NCBI GenBank assembly: GCA_902493275.1
Contig: CABUOQ010000011.1
Span: 1-53,532 of the forward strand
DNA: 53,532 bases
Reading direction: 5' to 3'
Source of the DNA: an uncultured Bacillota bacterium
GTDB taxonomy: Bacteria > Bacillota_I > Bacilli_A > RFN20 > CAG-449
The notes under the pieces are model-generated. The model did not search any database and was not told where the DNA came from. It was given only the letters and a program-made list of their open reading frames with translations. Below are positions 1 through 8,914 of this stretch, piece by piece (the stretch's first letter is position 1; each line of letters begins with the position of its first letter). Position numbers and translations under genes: made by a program.

Positions 1-167
1 GTAATATTAAAATACTAAAAAATTTTAATTTTTAAAATTTGTATAAAAAAATTTTTTTAAATGTTATTATTTATATACAAAAAAATTAATGTAAAAAATT
101 AGACCTGAAAGTAATTGACTGAAGGTGAAGTTTTTTTTACTTACGCTATATTTTTGGGGGAGTAAAA

Positions 168-2327
168 ATGAAAATAGTAAAAAGAAGTGGGACTGAAGTA
201 AAGTTTGATGTTTCAAAAGTATATAACGCAATATGTGCGGCTAATAAAAAAGTTGATGATGCTCATAAAATATCCGAAGAAGTAATTTCGAGATGTTCAA
301 AAAATGTTGAAGCAGAATGTAAAAGAAAAAAGAGACTTTTAAATGTTGAAGAAGTTCAAGATTTAGTTGAAAATCAACTCATGAATGAGAATGCTTTTGA
401 AGTGGCAAGAGAATATATTACATATCGTTATCGTCGCGCGTTAGCTAGAAAGGCAAATACTACAGATCAACAAATTCTCACTCTTTTAGAATGTAATAAT
501 GAAGATGTTAAAGAAGAAAATTCTAACAAGAACCCTACTGTTAACTCTGTTCAAAGAGACTACATGGCAGGAGAAGTTAGTAAAGATATTACAAAGAGAA
601 TTTTGCTGCCTAAAGATATAGTTGAAGCTCATGAAGCCGGAATTATTCATTTCCACGATGCGGATTATTTTGCTCAACATATGCATAATTGTGATTTAGT
701 TAATTTGGAAGATATGTTACAAAATGGAACAGTAATTTCTGGAACGATGATTGAAAAACCAAAGAGTTTTTCAACAGCTTGTAATATTGCAACTCAAATT
801 ATCGCCCAAGTAGCGTCTAATCAATATGGTGGTCAATCAATATCAATTGCACATCTAGCTCCTTTTGTTGAAGTTAGCCGTCAAAAGATAAGAAAGGATG
901 TAGAAGAAGAATTTGAAGATATTGAAGGAATTACCCCAGAGATAAAAGAAAAGATTATCAGTAAACGTTTAAAAGACGAAATAAAGAAGGGTGTTCAAAC
1001 AATTCAATATCAAATAGTTACCTTGTTAACCACCAATGGTCAAGCCCCATTCGTAACTATATTTATGTATCTTAATGAAGCAAAAAACCAACAAGAAAAA
1101 GATGATATGGCTTTGATTACTGAGGAAATTTTAAATCAAAGAATGCAAGGGGTCAAAAATGAAAAAGGTGTTTGGATTACACCAGCATTCCCTAAACTTA
1201 TTTACGCTTTAGAAGAAGATAATATCACACCAGATAAGCCATATTATTATCTTACCGAGTTAGCGGCTAAATGCACTGCAAAAAGAATGGTTCCAGATTA
1301 TATATCAGAAAAAATTATGAAAGAATTAAAGCAAGGAAATTGCTATACTTGCATGGGATGTCGTTCTTTCTTAACACCTTATAAAAACGAAAAAGGGGAG
1401 TACCAATTCTATGGAAGATTTAACCAAGGTGTGGTAACCATTAATTTGGTTGATGTTGCTCTTTCTTCTAATCGAGATATAAAAGCTTTCTGGAAAATCT
1501 TTGATGAGAGATTAGAATTATGTTATCGAGCATTAATGTGCCGTCATAATCGTTTAATGGGAACAAAGTCAGATGTCGCCCCTATATTATGGCAATATGG
1601 TGCACTAGCACGTCTTAAAAAAGGTGAAACAATTGATAAGTTATTATTCAATGGATATTCAACAATATCTTTAGGATATGCGGGACTTTATGAATGTGTA
1701 TACTACATGACAGGAAAATCACACACAGATCCAGAGGTAACCCCATTTGCATTAGAAATCATGCAACACATGAACGATGCATGCGCTAAATGGAAAGCTA
1801 AAGAACATATGGATTTTTCTTTGTACGGAACACCATTAGAATCAACAACATATAAATTCTCAAAATGTTTACAAAAGAGATTTGGAATTATTCCGGGTGT
1901 AACTGATAAAAACTATATTACCAATTCCTACCATATTGTTGTTACAGAACAAATAGATGCATTTACAAAATTAGATTTTGAATCTAAATTTCAAAAATTA
2001 TCTCCTGGAGGAGCGATTTCATATGTTGAAGTTCCAAATATGGAAAATAATATCCCAGCAGTAATAAAAGTCATACAATTTATTTATGATCATATTATGT
2101 ATGCCGAATTAAATACAAAGTCTGATTTCTGTCAATGTTGTGGTTATTCTGGTGAAATTCAAATAAAAGAAGATGATGATGGAAAGTTATTCTGGGAATG
2201 TCCTCAATGTGGAAATCGTGATCAAAGTAAGATGAATGTTGCAAGGAGAACTTGTGGTTATATTGGTACACAGTTTTGGAATCAAGGACGAACGCAAGAA
2301 ATAAAAGATAGGGTTTTACATTTATAA
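168..2327 (+). CDS. nrdD: anaerobic ribonucleoside-triphosphate reductase (class III)
   Basis: Makes deoxyribonucleotides from ribonucleoside triphosphates without oxygen, using a glycyl radical. The 719-residue protein is full length for the family. An ATP-cone regulatory domain fills about residues 1-90 (begins MKIVKRSGTEVKFD). A cysteine-rich active-site stretch (CYTCMGC) lies near residue 395. Two CxxC pairs near residues 655-680 form the usual zinc site. The C-terminal glycyl-radical motif RTCGYIG places the radical glycine at about residue 697. A strong ribosome-binding site (GGGGGAG) sits 6 nt before the ATG. Its stop codon overlaps the start of nrdG by one base, the classic coupled pair. 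No NrdR box was recognised in the very AT-rich 167 bp upstream. Identification is secure from motifs and context. Confidence 0.97.
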   Translation: MKIVKRSGTEVKFDVSKVYNAICAANKKVDDAHKISEEVISRCSKNVEAECKRKKRLLNVEEVQDLVENQLMNENAFEVAREYITYRYRRALARKANTTDQQILTLLECNNEDVKEENSNKNPTVNSVQRDYMAGEVSKDITKRILLPKDIVEAHEAGIIHFHDADYFAQHMHNCDLVNLEDMLQNGTVISGTMIEKPKSFSTACNIATQIIAQVASNQYGGQSISIAHLAPFVEVSRQKIRKDVEEEFEDIEGITPEIKEKIISKRLKDEIKKGVQTIQYQIVTLLTTNGQAPFVTIFMYLNEAKNQQEKDDMALITEEILNQRMQGVKNEKGVWITPAFPKLIYALEEDNITPDKPYYYLTELAAKCTAKRMVPDYISEKIMKELKQGNCYTCMGCRSFLTPYKNEKGEYQFYGRFNQGVVTINLVDVALSSNRDIKAFWKIFDERLELCYRALMCRHNRLMGTKSDVAPILWQYGALARLKKGETIDKLLFNGYSTISLGYAGLYECVYYMTGKSHTDPEVTPFALEIMQHMNDACAKWKAKEHMDFSLYGTPLESTTYKFSKCLQKRFGIIPGVTDKNYITNSYHIVVTEQIDAFTKLDFESKFQKLSPGGAISYVEVPNMENNIPAVIKVIQFIYDHIMYAELNTKSDFCQCCGYSGEIQIKEDDDGKLFWECPQCGNRDQSKMNVARRTCGYIGTQFWNQGRTQEIKDRVLHL

Positions 2328-2851
2328 TGTATTATGCAAATATAAAAAAAGTCGATATTGCAGATGGATTAGGAATACGGGTTTCTCTATTTGTTTCAGG
2401 ATGTAGAAATCATTGTAAAGGTTGTTTTAATGAAATGACTTGGGATTTTAAATATGGTCAAGAGTTTAAAGAAGAAACGATACAAGAAATACTTGAAGCG
2501 TTGCGTCCGGATTATATAGATGGATTTACTTTGTTAGGTGGAGAACCTTTTGAAGAAGAAAATCAAAAATCCTGTTTAGACTTGTTGAGAAGAATAAAAA
2601 CGGAATATCCAAGAAAAAACATATGGTGCTATACCGGATACATACTAGATAAAGATTTGATACCACCTGATGGAAGAAAACATACTGAATATACAATAGA
2701 ATTATTAAATTATATTGATATACTTGTAGATGGACCTTTTATTGAAAGTAAAAAAAATCTTATGCTTAAATTTAGAGGATCAGAAAATCAAAGGGTAATC
2801 GACTTGAAGAAAACATTACAAAATAAAGAGATAGAATTATTTATCAAATAA
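2327..2851 (+). CDS. nrdG: anaerobic ribonucleotide reductase activase (radical SAM)
   Basis: Radical SAM enzyme that installs the glycyl radical on NrdD. The CxxxCxxC cluster motif is visible as CRNHCKGC (Cys26, Cys30, Cys33), and a GGEPF motif follows near residue 90. The length of 174 residues is normal for NrdG. The start ATG shares its first base with the nrdD stop (TAATG), implying translational coupling and joint expression. The 3' end of the gene forms the left arm of the operon terminator. Confidence is high because motif, length and partner all agree. Confidence 0.96.
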   Translation: MYYANIKKVDIADGLGIRVSLFVSGCRNHCKGCFNEMTWDFKYGQEFKEETIQEILEALRPDYIDGFTLLGGEPFEEENQKSCLDLLRRIKTEYPRKNIWCYTGYILDKDLIPPDGRKHTEYTIELLNYIDILVDGPFIESKKNLMLKFRGSENQRVIDLKKTLQNKEIELFIK

Positions 2852-2873
2852 ATAAAAATTCATCTCTTTTTTT
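2825..2873 (+). terminator. nrdDG intrinsic terminator
   Basis: AAAGAGAT-a-GAATT (2825-2838) pairs with AATTC-ATCTCTTT (2857-2869), giving 13 pairs with one bulged A, followed by a T-tract to 2873. The left arm lies inside the last codons of nrdG, so the coding end doubles as terminator. Confidence 0.75.
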
Positions 2874-3024
2874 ATTAAGAGATAAAATAGATAATTATTT
2901 TTTTCAGTAGTTAATTAGAAAAAATAAAAAAAATATGGTAATATATTTATGTATATAGTGAGCGGTCTAATATAGTTATTACAATAATTTTATGACATAA
3001 GTCCAACTAAAAAGAGGTGAAACA

Positions 3025-3525
3025 ATGTTTAATATAGGGCAAATTGTGGTTGTAAAAAATTCAGGTGTTTGTAGTATTGTATCAAAAGAAAAAATGAATT
3101 TTGGAATGGGAGAAACAGAATATTTTGTTTTAAAACCCTATTTTTCTAATGCTAATTCAACAAAGTTATATATACCTGAAGATAAGGCGGTTTTAAATCT
3201 TAGAGAACTTGTAAGTCGAGAACAAGTTATTAATCTAATAAATTCTATGCCAGGTATCAATAAAGTTTGGTATAATGATAGCAAAATAAGAAAACAGAAA
3301 TTTGAAGAAATGTATAAATCTGGTGATTTAAAATTATTATGTCAATTAGTAAAATCTTTGTATTTACAAAATGAAGAATTAAAATTAAATAAGAAAACTT
3401 TATCAATTATAGATAGAGAGTTTTTAGATAAAATTCAAGCAGAAATATATCAAGAATTTGCCGTTGCGTTACAAATAAAACCGGAAGAAGTTGAAGGTTT
3501 TATAAAAGCACAAGGAGTGCTTTAA
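3025..3525 (+). CDS. CarD/CdnL-family RNA polymerase-binding regulator
   Basis: The 166-residue protein starts with FNIGQIVVVKNSGVCSI, the SH3-like fold that CarD/CdnL/TRCF proteins use to bind the RNA polymerase beta subunit. It continues with a conserved basic, helical C-terminal half (about residues 70-160) that in the family contacts promoter DNA near the upstream fork. In characterised members it stabilises the open promoter complex. The length matches CdnL. A good ribosome-binding site (AGAGGTG) precedes the ATG. The stop codon overlaps that of the convergent SNF2 gene (shared TTAA at 3522-3525), and the intrinsic terminator lies inside the SNF2 gene. It is monocistronic. The family call is firm; target promoters are unknown. 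Confidence 0.88.
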   Translation: MFNIGQIVVVKNSGVCSIVSKEKMNFGMGETEYFVLKPYFSNANSTKLYIPEDKAVLNLRELVSREQVINLINSMPGINKVWYNDSKIRKQKFEEMYKSGDLKLLCQLVKSLYLQNEELKLNKKTLSIIDREFLDKIQAEIYQEFAVALQIKPEEVEGFIKAQGVL

Positions 3526-6500
3526 TTGAATAAGAAATAGATATCTTCCTGAGTAAGGGAAGATATTTTTTTATCCCCACTTAAAATTATTGAAGAGGCA
3601 AGATTGTTTTTTAATTGTTGTAATTTAATGACTTTTTCTTCTATCGAATTTTTACAGATTAATTTGATGACAGTAACGGAATTTTTTTGTCCGATTCTAT
3701 GCGCCCGATCAGAAGCTTGATTTTCTGCGGCAACATTCCACCAAGGGTCAAGATGGATAACAATATCCGCGCCGATGAGGTTTAATCCAGTACCACCGGC
3801 CTTTAATGAGATTAAAGTAATTTTTATATTATCTTCATTGTTAAATGAATCAGCAATTTCAATTCTTTTTTCTGCGGATACACCGCCATGTATATAAAAA
3901 GAAGGAATATTTTTTTCTTCAAGTAAATTTTTAAGATGATCTAAACTTTTAGTAAAAGAAGAAAACACTAAGACTTTATGATTGTTTTCTATGGCATTTA
4001 AAATTATTGAAACAGCGACAGTTATTTTTTCAGATATAGAATTAAAGTTCTCGATAAACATGCTAGGATCGACACAAATTTGACGTAGGCGAGTTAAAAT
4101 CGCAAGTTGATTAATTCTATTTGTATCTGCGCCTAAAATAATATTTTTAGCGTTTTCGTAGTAGGCATCATATAATTTTCGTTGCTCATCATTCATATCT
4201 ATTGAATAAATTGTTTCGGTTTTAGGTGGCAATTCTTTTAGAACTTCTTTCTTTGTTCTTCTTAATATAAATGGAGAAATTTTCTTAATAAGTTTTTTCT
4301 TGATTAATTTATCATTTTCATAGATGATGGAAGATTCATACTCTTGTTTAAATTCATCGTATGTTAAAAGATAATTAGGCATTAGAAAATCAAATATAGA
4401 CCATAGATCTATTAAACTATTTTCAATAGGAGTTCCAGTTAAAACAAAACGAGAATTAGAGTTAATTTCTTTTACCGCTCTTGTTTTTAATGCATGAGCA
4501 TTTTTTATGTATTGGGCTTCATCTAAAATAAGTAATTCAAAGTTGATGTTTTTATAATAGTTTATATCGTTTCTTAAAGAATCATAAGAGGTAACATATA
4601 TAATTTTTTTGTTTTTCTCAATGTTTTTTATTATTGATAGTCTATCTTCTTTTGTTCCATCAATAGTGAATATTTTTTGATTATCAAGCCACATATTAAC
4701 TTCATTTTCCCAGTTAAAAATTAGACTTTTTGGTGTTACAATTAAAATTGGTTTTTCTGGTAAGTTAATTGTAAAAGTAAGAATTTCTAGCGTTTTTCCA
4801 AGACCCATGTCGTCTGCAAGAATACCACATAGATGATTCTTATATAAGACGGATAGCCATTTTACCGCATCGATTTGATAAGGTCTAAGTTTATTGATTT
4901 GTTTTTCGCTTAAGGATAACTTAAAAGTTTTAAATTTTTTGATTTCAAGTAAAATTTGCATTAATTTTTCGTTAAAAGAAATATTTAGATCATCTTTATA
5001 AGCCACTAACTTAAAAGCATCGTAAAACGGAAGTTTTTTTCCATCTAGATTATCATTTATATTTAAAGATTTTTGCAAGGCTGAAAGAGAAGCTAAACTA
5101 TCGTCATCTAAAACAATAAAGTCGTCATTTATTCGGAAAAATTTCTTTTTAATATTATACATGGATAGTATTTCAGATATTTCTTTAGAATTAAATCTTT
5201 CTGATTTAATATCGATATTAAGCCAATTCATATCAAAAGATGCGTTTATTTTAAAAGAGGGCATCTTAATAAAATTTCTGTTTTTTAATGTTTCTGTTAA
5301 ATAAAGATTACAAACATCATTTAATGATGATATGTCGCTTCTTAAGAAGTTATAAATTATTTCTTGATTTGAAATAGTGCAATTATCTTCAACATTAAAA
5401 ACGCTTAGTTTATTTTCAAAATCAATAATTTGGTTTTTATGTAATTGGTTATCTAATAATTCAAATTTGCTTATTTCTGTATTATTTAAAATATATTTTG
5501 TTTTAATAATTAATTCATCATTTTTGTTTATATCAATATAAACATTTATTATAACAGAGTTATCCTTCTGTTTTTTTTGATATTGTTGGCTAGCTTTAAC
5601 ATTTTTCTTTATTATAGGGTAAAGTCTATTCATTAATAAATCTGAGACATCATTATAATCAAAATCTTTATTTTCAATTGCAAATTTATATAATTGTTGA
5701 GATGCTGCGTGATTAAAGCGAAGAAGATTTATATTTTGCTCTTTACTTTGATAAACGTAACCTAAAGTTTTATAAAAGAAGAACTCTCCTTTAAGGTCTG
5801 GTGAATAAACAAGTACCCCTTCATCGTTTATAGATACATCTGCAGAAATGTAGTCATTTATTTTAGTGATTTTATCATTAAAATATATATAGTCATTAAT
5901 GAATAAACTTAATAATTCGAATATGCAAGAATTACTTATACTTAAATATCGAGAGGTACTTTCGTAATTGTTTATTAGATTTCTTGATATAAAAGAAATA
6001 AGAAGTTGACTTCTTTTATCAAAAGCATCTAAGGTATGTACAAACTCTAAACCTTTTCCGTATCGATAGTTTAAATTGTTATTTATATTTGAAATAAAAG
6101 AAAAAAACGACTTTATTTGATAATATTTTGATGTACCAATTTTTAAACTAATAAAAAAGTTGTCATCATGCTTGTAGAGATTTATAATTAGTTTTACATT
6201 GCCATTAATTTCTTGTTTGCTCTCTTGGTTGATTTGTTCTATTGAAGAAATTAACTCGTTAAAAAGAGTTCTATTTTCATTTCTAGATTTTAATTCTTCA
6301 ATAGAATTTATATTTAAATTTTGAATTTGATTGAGAATCGGTGAATAGATTTTATTTTTTTCTTCACTTGATAGAGTTTTGTTCCTGTCTGTTATATATG
6401 AAAATAAAATATTACCATTTTCATCGGCTTTTATAAGTTCGTTAGCTAAATTACAATTGCACGTTAATATTAAAGGAAGATTTTTTCCTTCTTCTTTTAA

Positions 6501-6626
6501 ATACGCTTCATAGAAAATGGTCTCGGTAATATTATCAAAATGAAAAGTAATAAGGTACATATTATTACTTAAAGCATCGATTATTTGAGATTTTTTATTA
6601 AAACTTAAATCATAATTATTATACAT
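3522..6626 (-). CDS. SNF2-family DEAD/DEAH helicase-like ATPase
   Basis: A 1034-residue Swi2/Snf2 ATPase. The C-terminal half carries the superfamily 2 motor: motif I ILADDMGLGKT at about residue 605, motif II DEAQ at about 703, and motif VI in QASDRAHRIGQ at about 973. The first ~560 residues have no motif I recognise and fit the poorly characterised SNF2-associated region of bacterial homologues. SNF2 ATPases translocate on double-stranded DNA; the bacterial RapA relative recycles RNA polymerase, but the role of this group is not established. The ribosome-binding site (AAAGGTGA) contains the TGA stop of the upstream SWIM gene, so the two are translationally coupled. It converges on carD with a 4-bp shared stop. 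Confidence 0.9.
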   Translation of the reverse strand: MYNNYDLSFNKKSQIIDALSNNMYLITFHFDNITETIFYEAYLKEEGKNLPLILTCNCNLANELIKADENGNILFSYITDRNKTLSSEEKNKIYSPILNQIQNLNINSIEELKSRNENRTLFNELISSIEQINQESKQEINGNVKLIINLYKHDDNFFISLKIGTSKYYQIKSFFSFISNINNNLNYRYGKGLEFVHTLDAFDKRSQLLISFISRNLINNYESTSRYLSISNSCIFELLSLFINDYIYFNDKITKINDYISADVSINDEGVLVYSPDLKGEFFFYKTLGYVYQSKEQNINLLRFNHAASQQLYKFAIENKDFDYNDVSDLLMNRLYPIIKKNVKASQQYQKKQKDNSVIINVYIDINKNDELIIKTKYILNNTEISKFELLDNQLHKNQIIDFENKLSVFNVEDNCTISNQEIIYNFLRSDISSLNDVCNLYLTETLKNRNFIKMPSFKINASFDMNWLNIDIKSERFNSKEISEILSMYNIKKKFFRINDDFIVLDDDSLASLSALQKSLNINDNLDGKKLPFYDAFKLVAYKDDLNISFNEKLMQILLEIKKFKTFKLSLSEKQINKLRPYQIDAVKWLSVLYKNHLCGILADDMGLGKTLEILTFTINLPEKPILIVTPKSLIFNWENEVNMWLDNQKIFTIDGTKEDRLSIIKNIEKNKKIIYVTSYDSLRNDINYYKNINFELLILDEAQYIKNAHALKTRAVKEINSNSRFVLTGTPIENSLIDLWSIFDFLMPNYLLTYDEFKQEYESSIIYENDKLIKKKLIKKISPFILRRTKKEVLKELPPKTETIYSIDMNDEQRKLYDAYYENAKNIILGADTNRINQLAILTRLRQICVDPSMFIENFNSISEKITVAVSIILNAIENNHKVLVFSSFTKSLDHLKNLLEEKNIPSFYIHGGVSAEKRIEIADSFNNEDNIKITLISLKAGGTGLNLIGADIVIHLDPWWNVAAENQASDRAHRIGQKNSVTVIKLICKNSIEEKVIKLQQLKNNLASSIILSGDKKISSLTQEDIYFLFN
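3541..3572 (+). terminator. carD terminator embedded in the opposing SNF2 gene
   Basis: Perfect 9-bp stem ATATCTTCC (3541-3549) / GGAAGATAT (3558-3566), loop of 8 nt, then seven T (3566-3572). It acts for the plus strand only (no T-tract on the minus side) and is wholly contained in the 3' coding end of the convergent SNF2 gene. Confidence 0.85.
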
Positions 6627-6632
6627 AACATT

Positions 6633-8069
6633 TCACCTTTGATAAATAAAATAATCGTTAGATGTGTCATTATTCTCGAAGGTGCTTAATATGTATATGC
6701 GCCTTAAGGTTATATCATCTTTAATTTTATTTTTTAATAATTTATTTTCTGTTATTTCTTTAAATAATTGGTAGTCGCATTTAGATAAGCAAAGAAAGTA
6801 GTTCTTATAATCTTGGATATCGTTCTCTAGGGAGTTTATTAGTTGGTTATACATTGTTTTTGAGATAATGTCTTTTATGTAAGTCGGTGATATTTTGTGA
6901 ATTAATATTAAATCAGAGGGCGAAATATTAATTAGACTATTATCAGAAATTATTTTCTTTTCCATTAGTAAAAAAGCATCCTCATATTTATTTTTTATTG
7001 CATATGTGTGATATTTTTTTATCTCTTCAGGGGTTAGATCTCTTTTCATTAATTGTCTTAAATTAAAATAAAAAGAAAAGCTATGAGGGTATTTTAAAAT
7101 AGAAAGACCGATAGCTATTGCTTCTTTAGCGTTGTTGTTTGTTTTTAGAAAATTATATATCTCAAGGATGTCGAAATAATTGTTATAAGAATTGTTCTCC
7201 GTAACATAGGAAACTAATATATTTGTATATTTTCTTTTCATTAAAAAAGATATAATTTTTTTATCAAAGACAATGAGGCTTTTATAATTTGTAAAATATG
7301 AATCTAAGATATTTTCGCTTATACTATCAGGATAATTGCTTAAAATAGAAGACATGTGTCTAAATAACGTGACATTGTTAATATCCATCTCGTTAATTAG
7401 TTCTTGTTCAACTAATGTATTATATGTATAGTCACTAAGAAGTTTTGATAAAAAATAATCAATACCGGAAACTACAAGAGGATAGGTATTAATTAAATTA
7501 TTGACAAAACTTTTAATAGTATCATTGTTAGGATTTACATCGTTAAAAATATAAAAGATGTTTTTAGTAATGTCTTGATAATAATTTGAATTAAACCTTT
7601 TGAATAAATTAAAAGTATAGTCAGCAAGAATTTTTGATAATTCTATTGATGATAAGAATGTATGGTACTTGAAAAAAAGGTTTTTACTTAAATAAAGAGC
7701 CTTGTCTAAAGAAACGTTTGACATACTAAATATATTATGAAGTGCGTCTATAAAATTTTTAGAATAAACAGGGGAAGATAGGGTGGTTAACAAATTCTCC
7801 TTTTCTTCAAAATCTAATTCATATAATACAGCGGCGGCGTGTTTACAAAAGTTACTATAGTAAGGACAAGAACATTTGGCGTTAGATAAAACTCCATCTT
7901 TAAAAGTTAGATTTACTTGATATGTTGTTGATCCATCTACAGTTGAAGTTACTGAATCTGAAGATTTTTTTAAGATTTTAACTCTTCCTTCTTTAAAATA
8001 ATCTTCGCCGCGAACAAGTATAAATCTTTGAAAGAATGCGATGTTTTTAGAACTTAAATAGTTTGCCAT
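6633..8069 (-). CDS. SWIM zinc-finger protein
   Basis: A 478-residue protein when started at the ATG at 8069. The SWIM motif CxCx6CxH is visible as C66, C68, C75 and H77, a zinc-binding fold thought to bind DNA or proteins. The rest is a long, mostly helical region with no motif I recognise. A longer reading from 8180 would add 37 very hydrophobic residues, but these come from AT-rich intergenic DNA and overlap the start of the divergent gene, so I reject it. The SWIM fold begins directly after Met38 of the long form. There is no Shine-Dalgarno sequence; instead a TATAAT box lies exactly 6 nt before the ATG, suggesting a leaderless mRNA. SWIM proteins commonly pair with SNF2 ATPases in Firmicutes, and here they form a two-gene operon. 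Confidence 0.85.
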   Translation of the reverse strand: MANYLSSKNIAFFQRFILVRGEDYFKEGRVKILKKSSDSVTSTVDGSTTYQVNLTFKDGVLSNAKCSCPYYSNFCKHAAAVLYELDFEEKENLLTTLSSPVYSKNFIDALHNIFSMSNVSLDKALYLSKNLFFKYHTFLSSIELSKILADYTFNLFKRFNSNYYQDITKNIFYIFNDVNPNNDTIKSFVNNLINTYPLVVSGIDYFLSKLLSDYTYNTLVEQELINEMDINNVTLFRHMSSILSNYPDSISENILDSYFTNYKSLIVFDKKIISFLMKRKYTNILVSYVTENNSYNNYFDILEIYNFLKTNNNAKEAIAIGLSILKYPHSFSFYFNLRQLMKRDLTPEEIKKYHTYAIKNKYEDAFLLMEKKIISDNSLINISPSDLILIHKISPTYIKDIISKTMYNQLINSLENDIQDYKNYFLCLSKCDYQLFKEITENKLLKNKIKDDITLRRIYILSTFENNDTSNDYFIYQR

Positions 8070-8169
8070 TCTTTTATTATACAATAAATAGTTTATAAAA
8101 ATATAAAATATTAAAAAATAATAAAAGAGAATTATAAATAAAAAAATGACAAATAATATAGTGTGATAT

Positions 8170-8832
8170 ATGGAAAACATTTTAAAAAGGATAGATATTG
8201 AAAGAAAAATTTATGATTTTACTTTTTTTGATCTTGTATTTATTTATATCATAGGTGGAACGATAGGTTCTATTTATGAAACTGTTTTTTATTATATTGT
8301 TGAGGGAACAATTACTAATCATTCTGGATCAGTGTTGTTCTTTGTAAACGGAACATATGGATTAGGAATTGCTTTACTGACTTTAGTTCTTTATCATGTG
8401 AAAAATTGGTTTATGATTTTTATTTTAGGGAGTGTATTTACAGGATTTACTGAATACATGGTATCATTATTCGATGAAAAAATACTAAGAATATCAACAT
8501 GGAATTATTCACATTTACCTTTAAATATTAATGGTAGAACTACAATATTGATTTCTTTAGGGTGGGGATTGCTTGGCTTATTAATAATTTTGTTCTTTAT
8601 ACCTAAAGTCTTGAAATATCTTCATAAAATTCCTAAAAAACCATATAATGTGTTATCAATAATTTTTTTAACTTTAATTATAATAGATGTATCTGTATCT
8701 TTTGTGGCAGTCTATCGATATTCTGGCAGACATTTTAATATTTATTATCAAAATAAATTTTTTGAGATTGTAGATAGTGTTTTTAACGATAAATACATGC
8801 AAGAAAGATTTCCGAATCTTACGTTTGTCTAG
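8170..8832 (+). CDS. CmpB-type integral membrane protein (putative ABC-transporter type IV family)
   Basis: A 220-residue protein with about five hydrophobic segments. The pattern GGTIGSIYET (residues about 29-38), an NGTYGLG stretch, and W-x-Y followed by NINGRTT and SLGWGLLG resembles the CmpB family (PF06541), often labelled putative ABC-transporter type IV. No ATPase partner lies beside it, so transport is unproven. The charged N-terminal 15 residues are probably cytoplasmic. It is transcribed divergently from the SWIM gene. There is no clear ribosome-binding site; an AT-rich -10-like TAATAT ends 10 nt before the ATG, so the mRNA may have almost no leader. Family assignment is moderate, function unknown. 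Confidence 0.7.
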   Translation: MENILKRIDIERKIYDFTFFDLVFIYIIGGTIGSIYETVFYYIVEGTITNHSGSVLFFVNGTYGLGIALLTLVLYHVKNWFMIFILGSVFTGFTEYMVSLFDEKILRISTWNYSHLPLNINGRTTILISLGWGLLGLLIILFFIPKVLKYLHKIPKKPYNVLSIIFLTLIIIDVSVSFVAVYRYSGRHFNIYYQNKFFEIVDSVFNDKYMQERFPNLTFV

Positions 8833-8914
8833 TAATTTATATTCTTTGACTATAATTTAAAGAGTAATAATAAAAAATGTGTTATTATATGACTAGTTAG
8901 AAAGTCAATAGAAT

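Noticed and set aside
8070..8180. Hydrophobic 37-residue N-terminal extension (membrane anchor) of the SWIM protein
   Set aside because: It comes from AT-rich spacer read as Phe/Ile/Tyr, overlaps the start of the divergent gene and lies upstream of a TATAAT box at the conserved start.
8846..8888. Promoter for aroB built from TTGACT at 8846 or TATAAT at 8851
   Set aside because: Neither has a partner hexamer at 16-18 bp, so no promoter is called.
8833..8914. T-box or other aromatic-amino-acid riboswitch before the aro operon
   Set aside because: The gap is only 82 bp and contains no T-box consensus or strong terminator hairpin.
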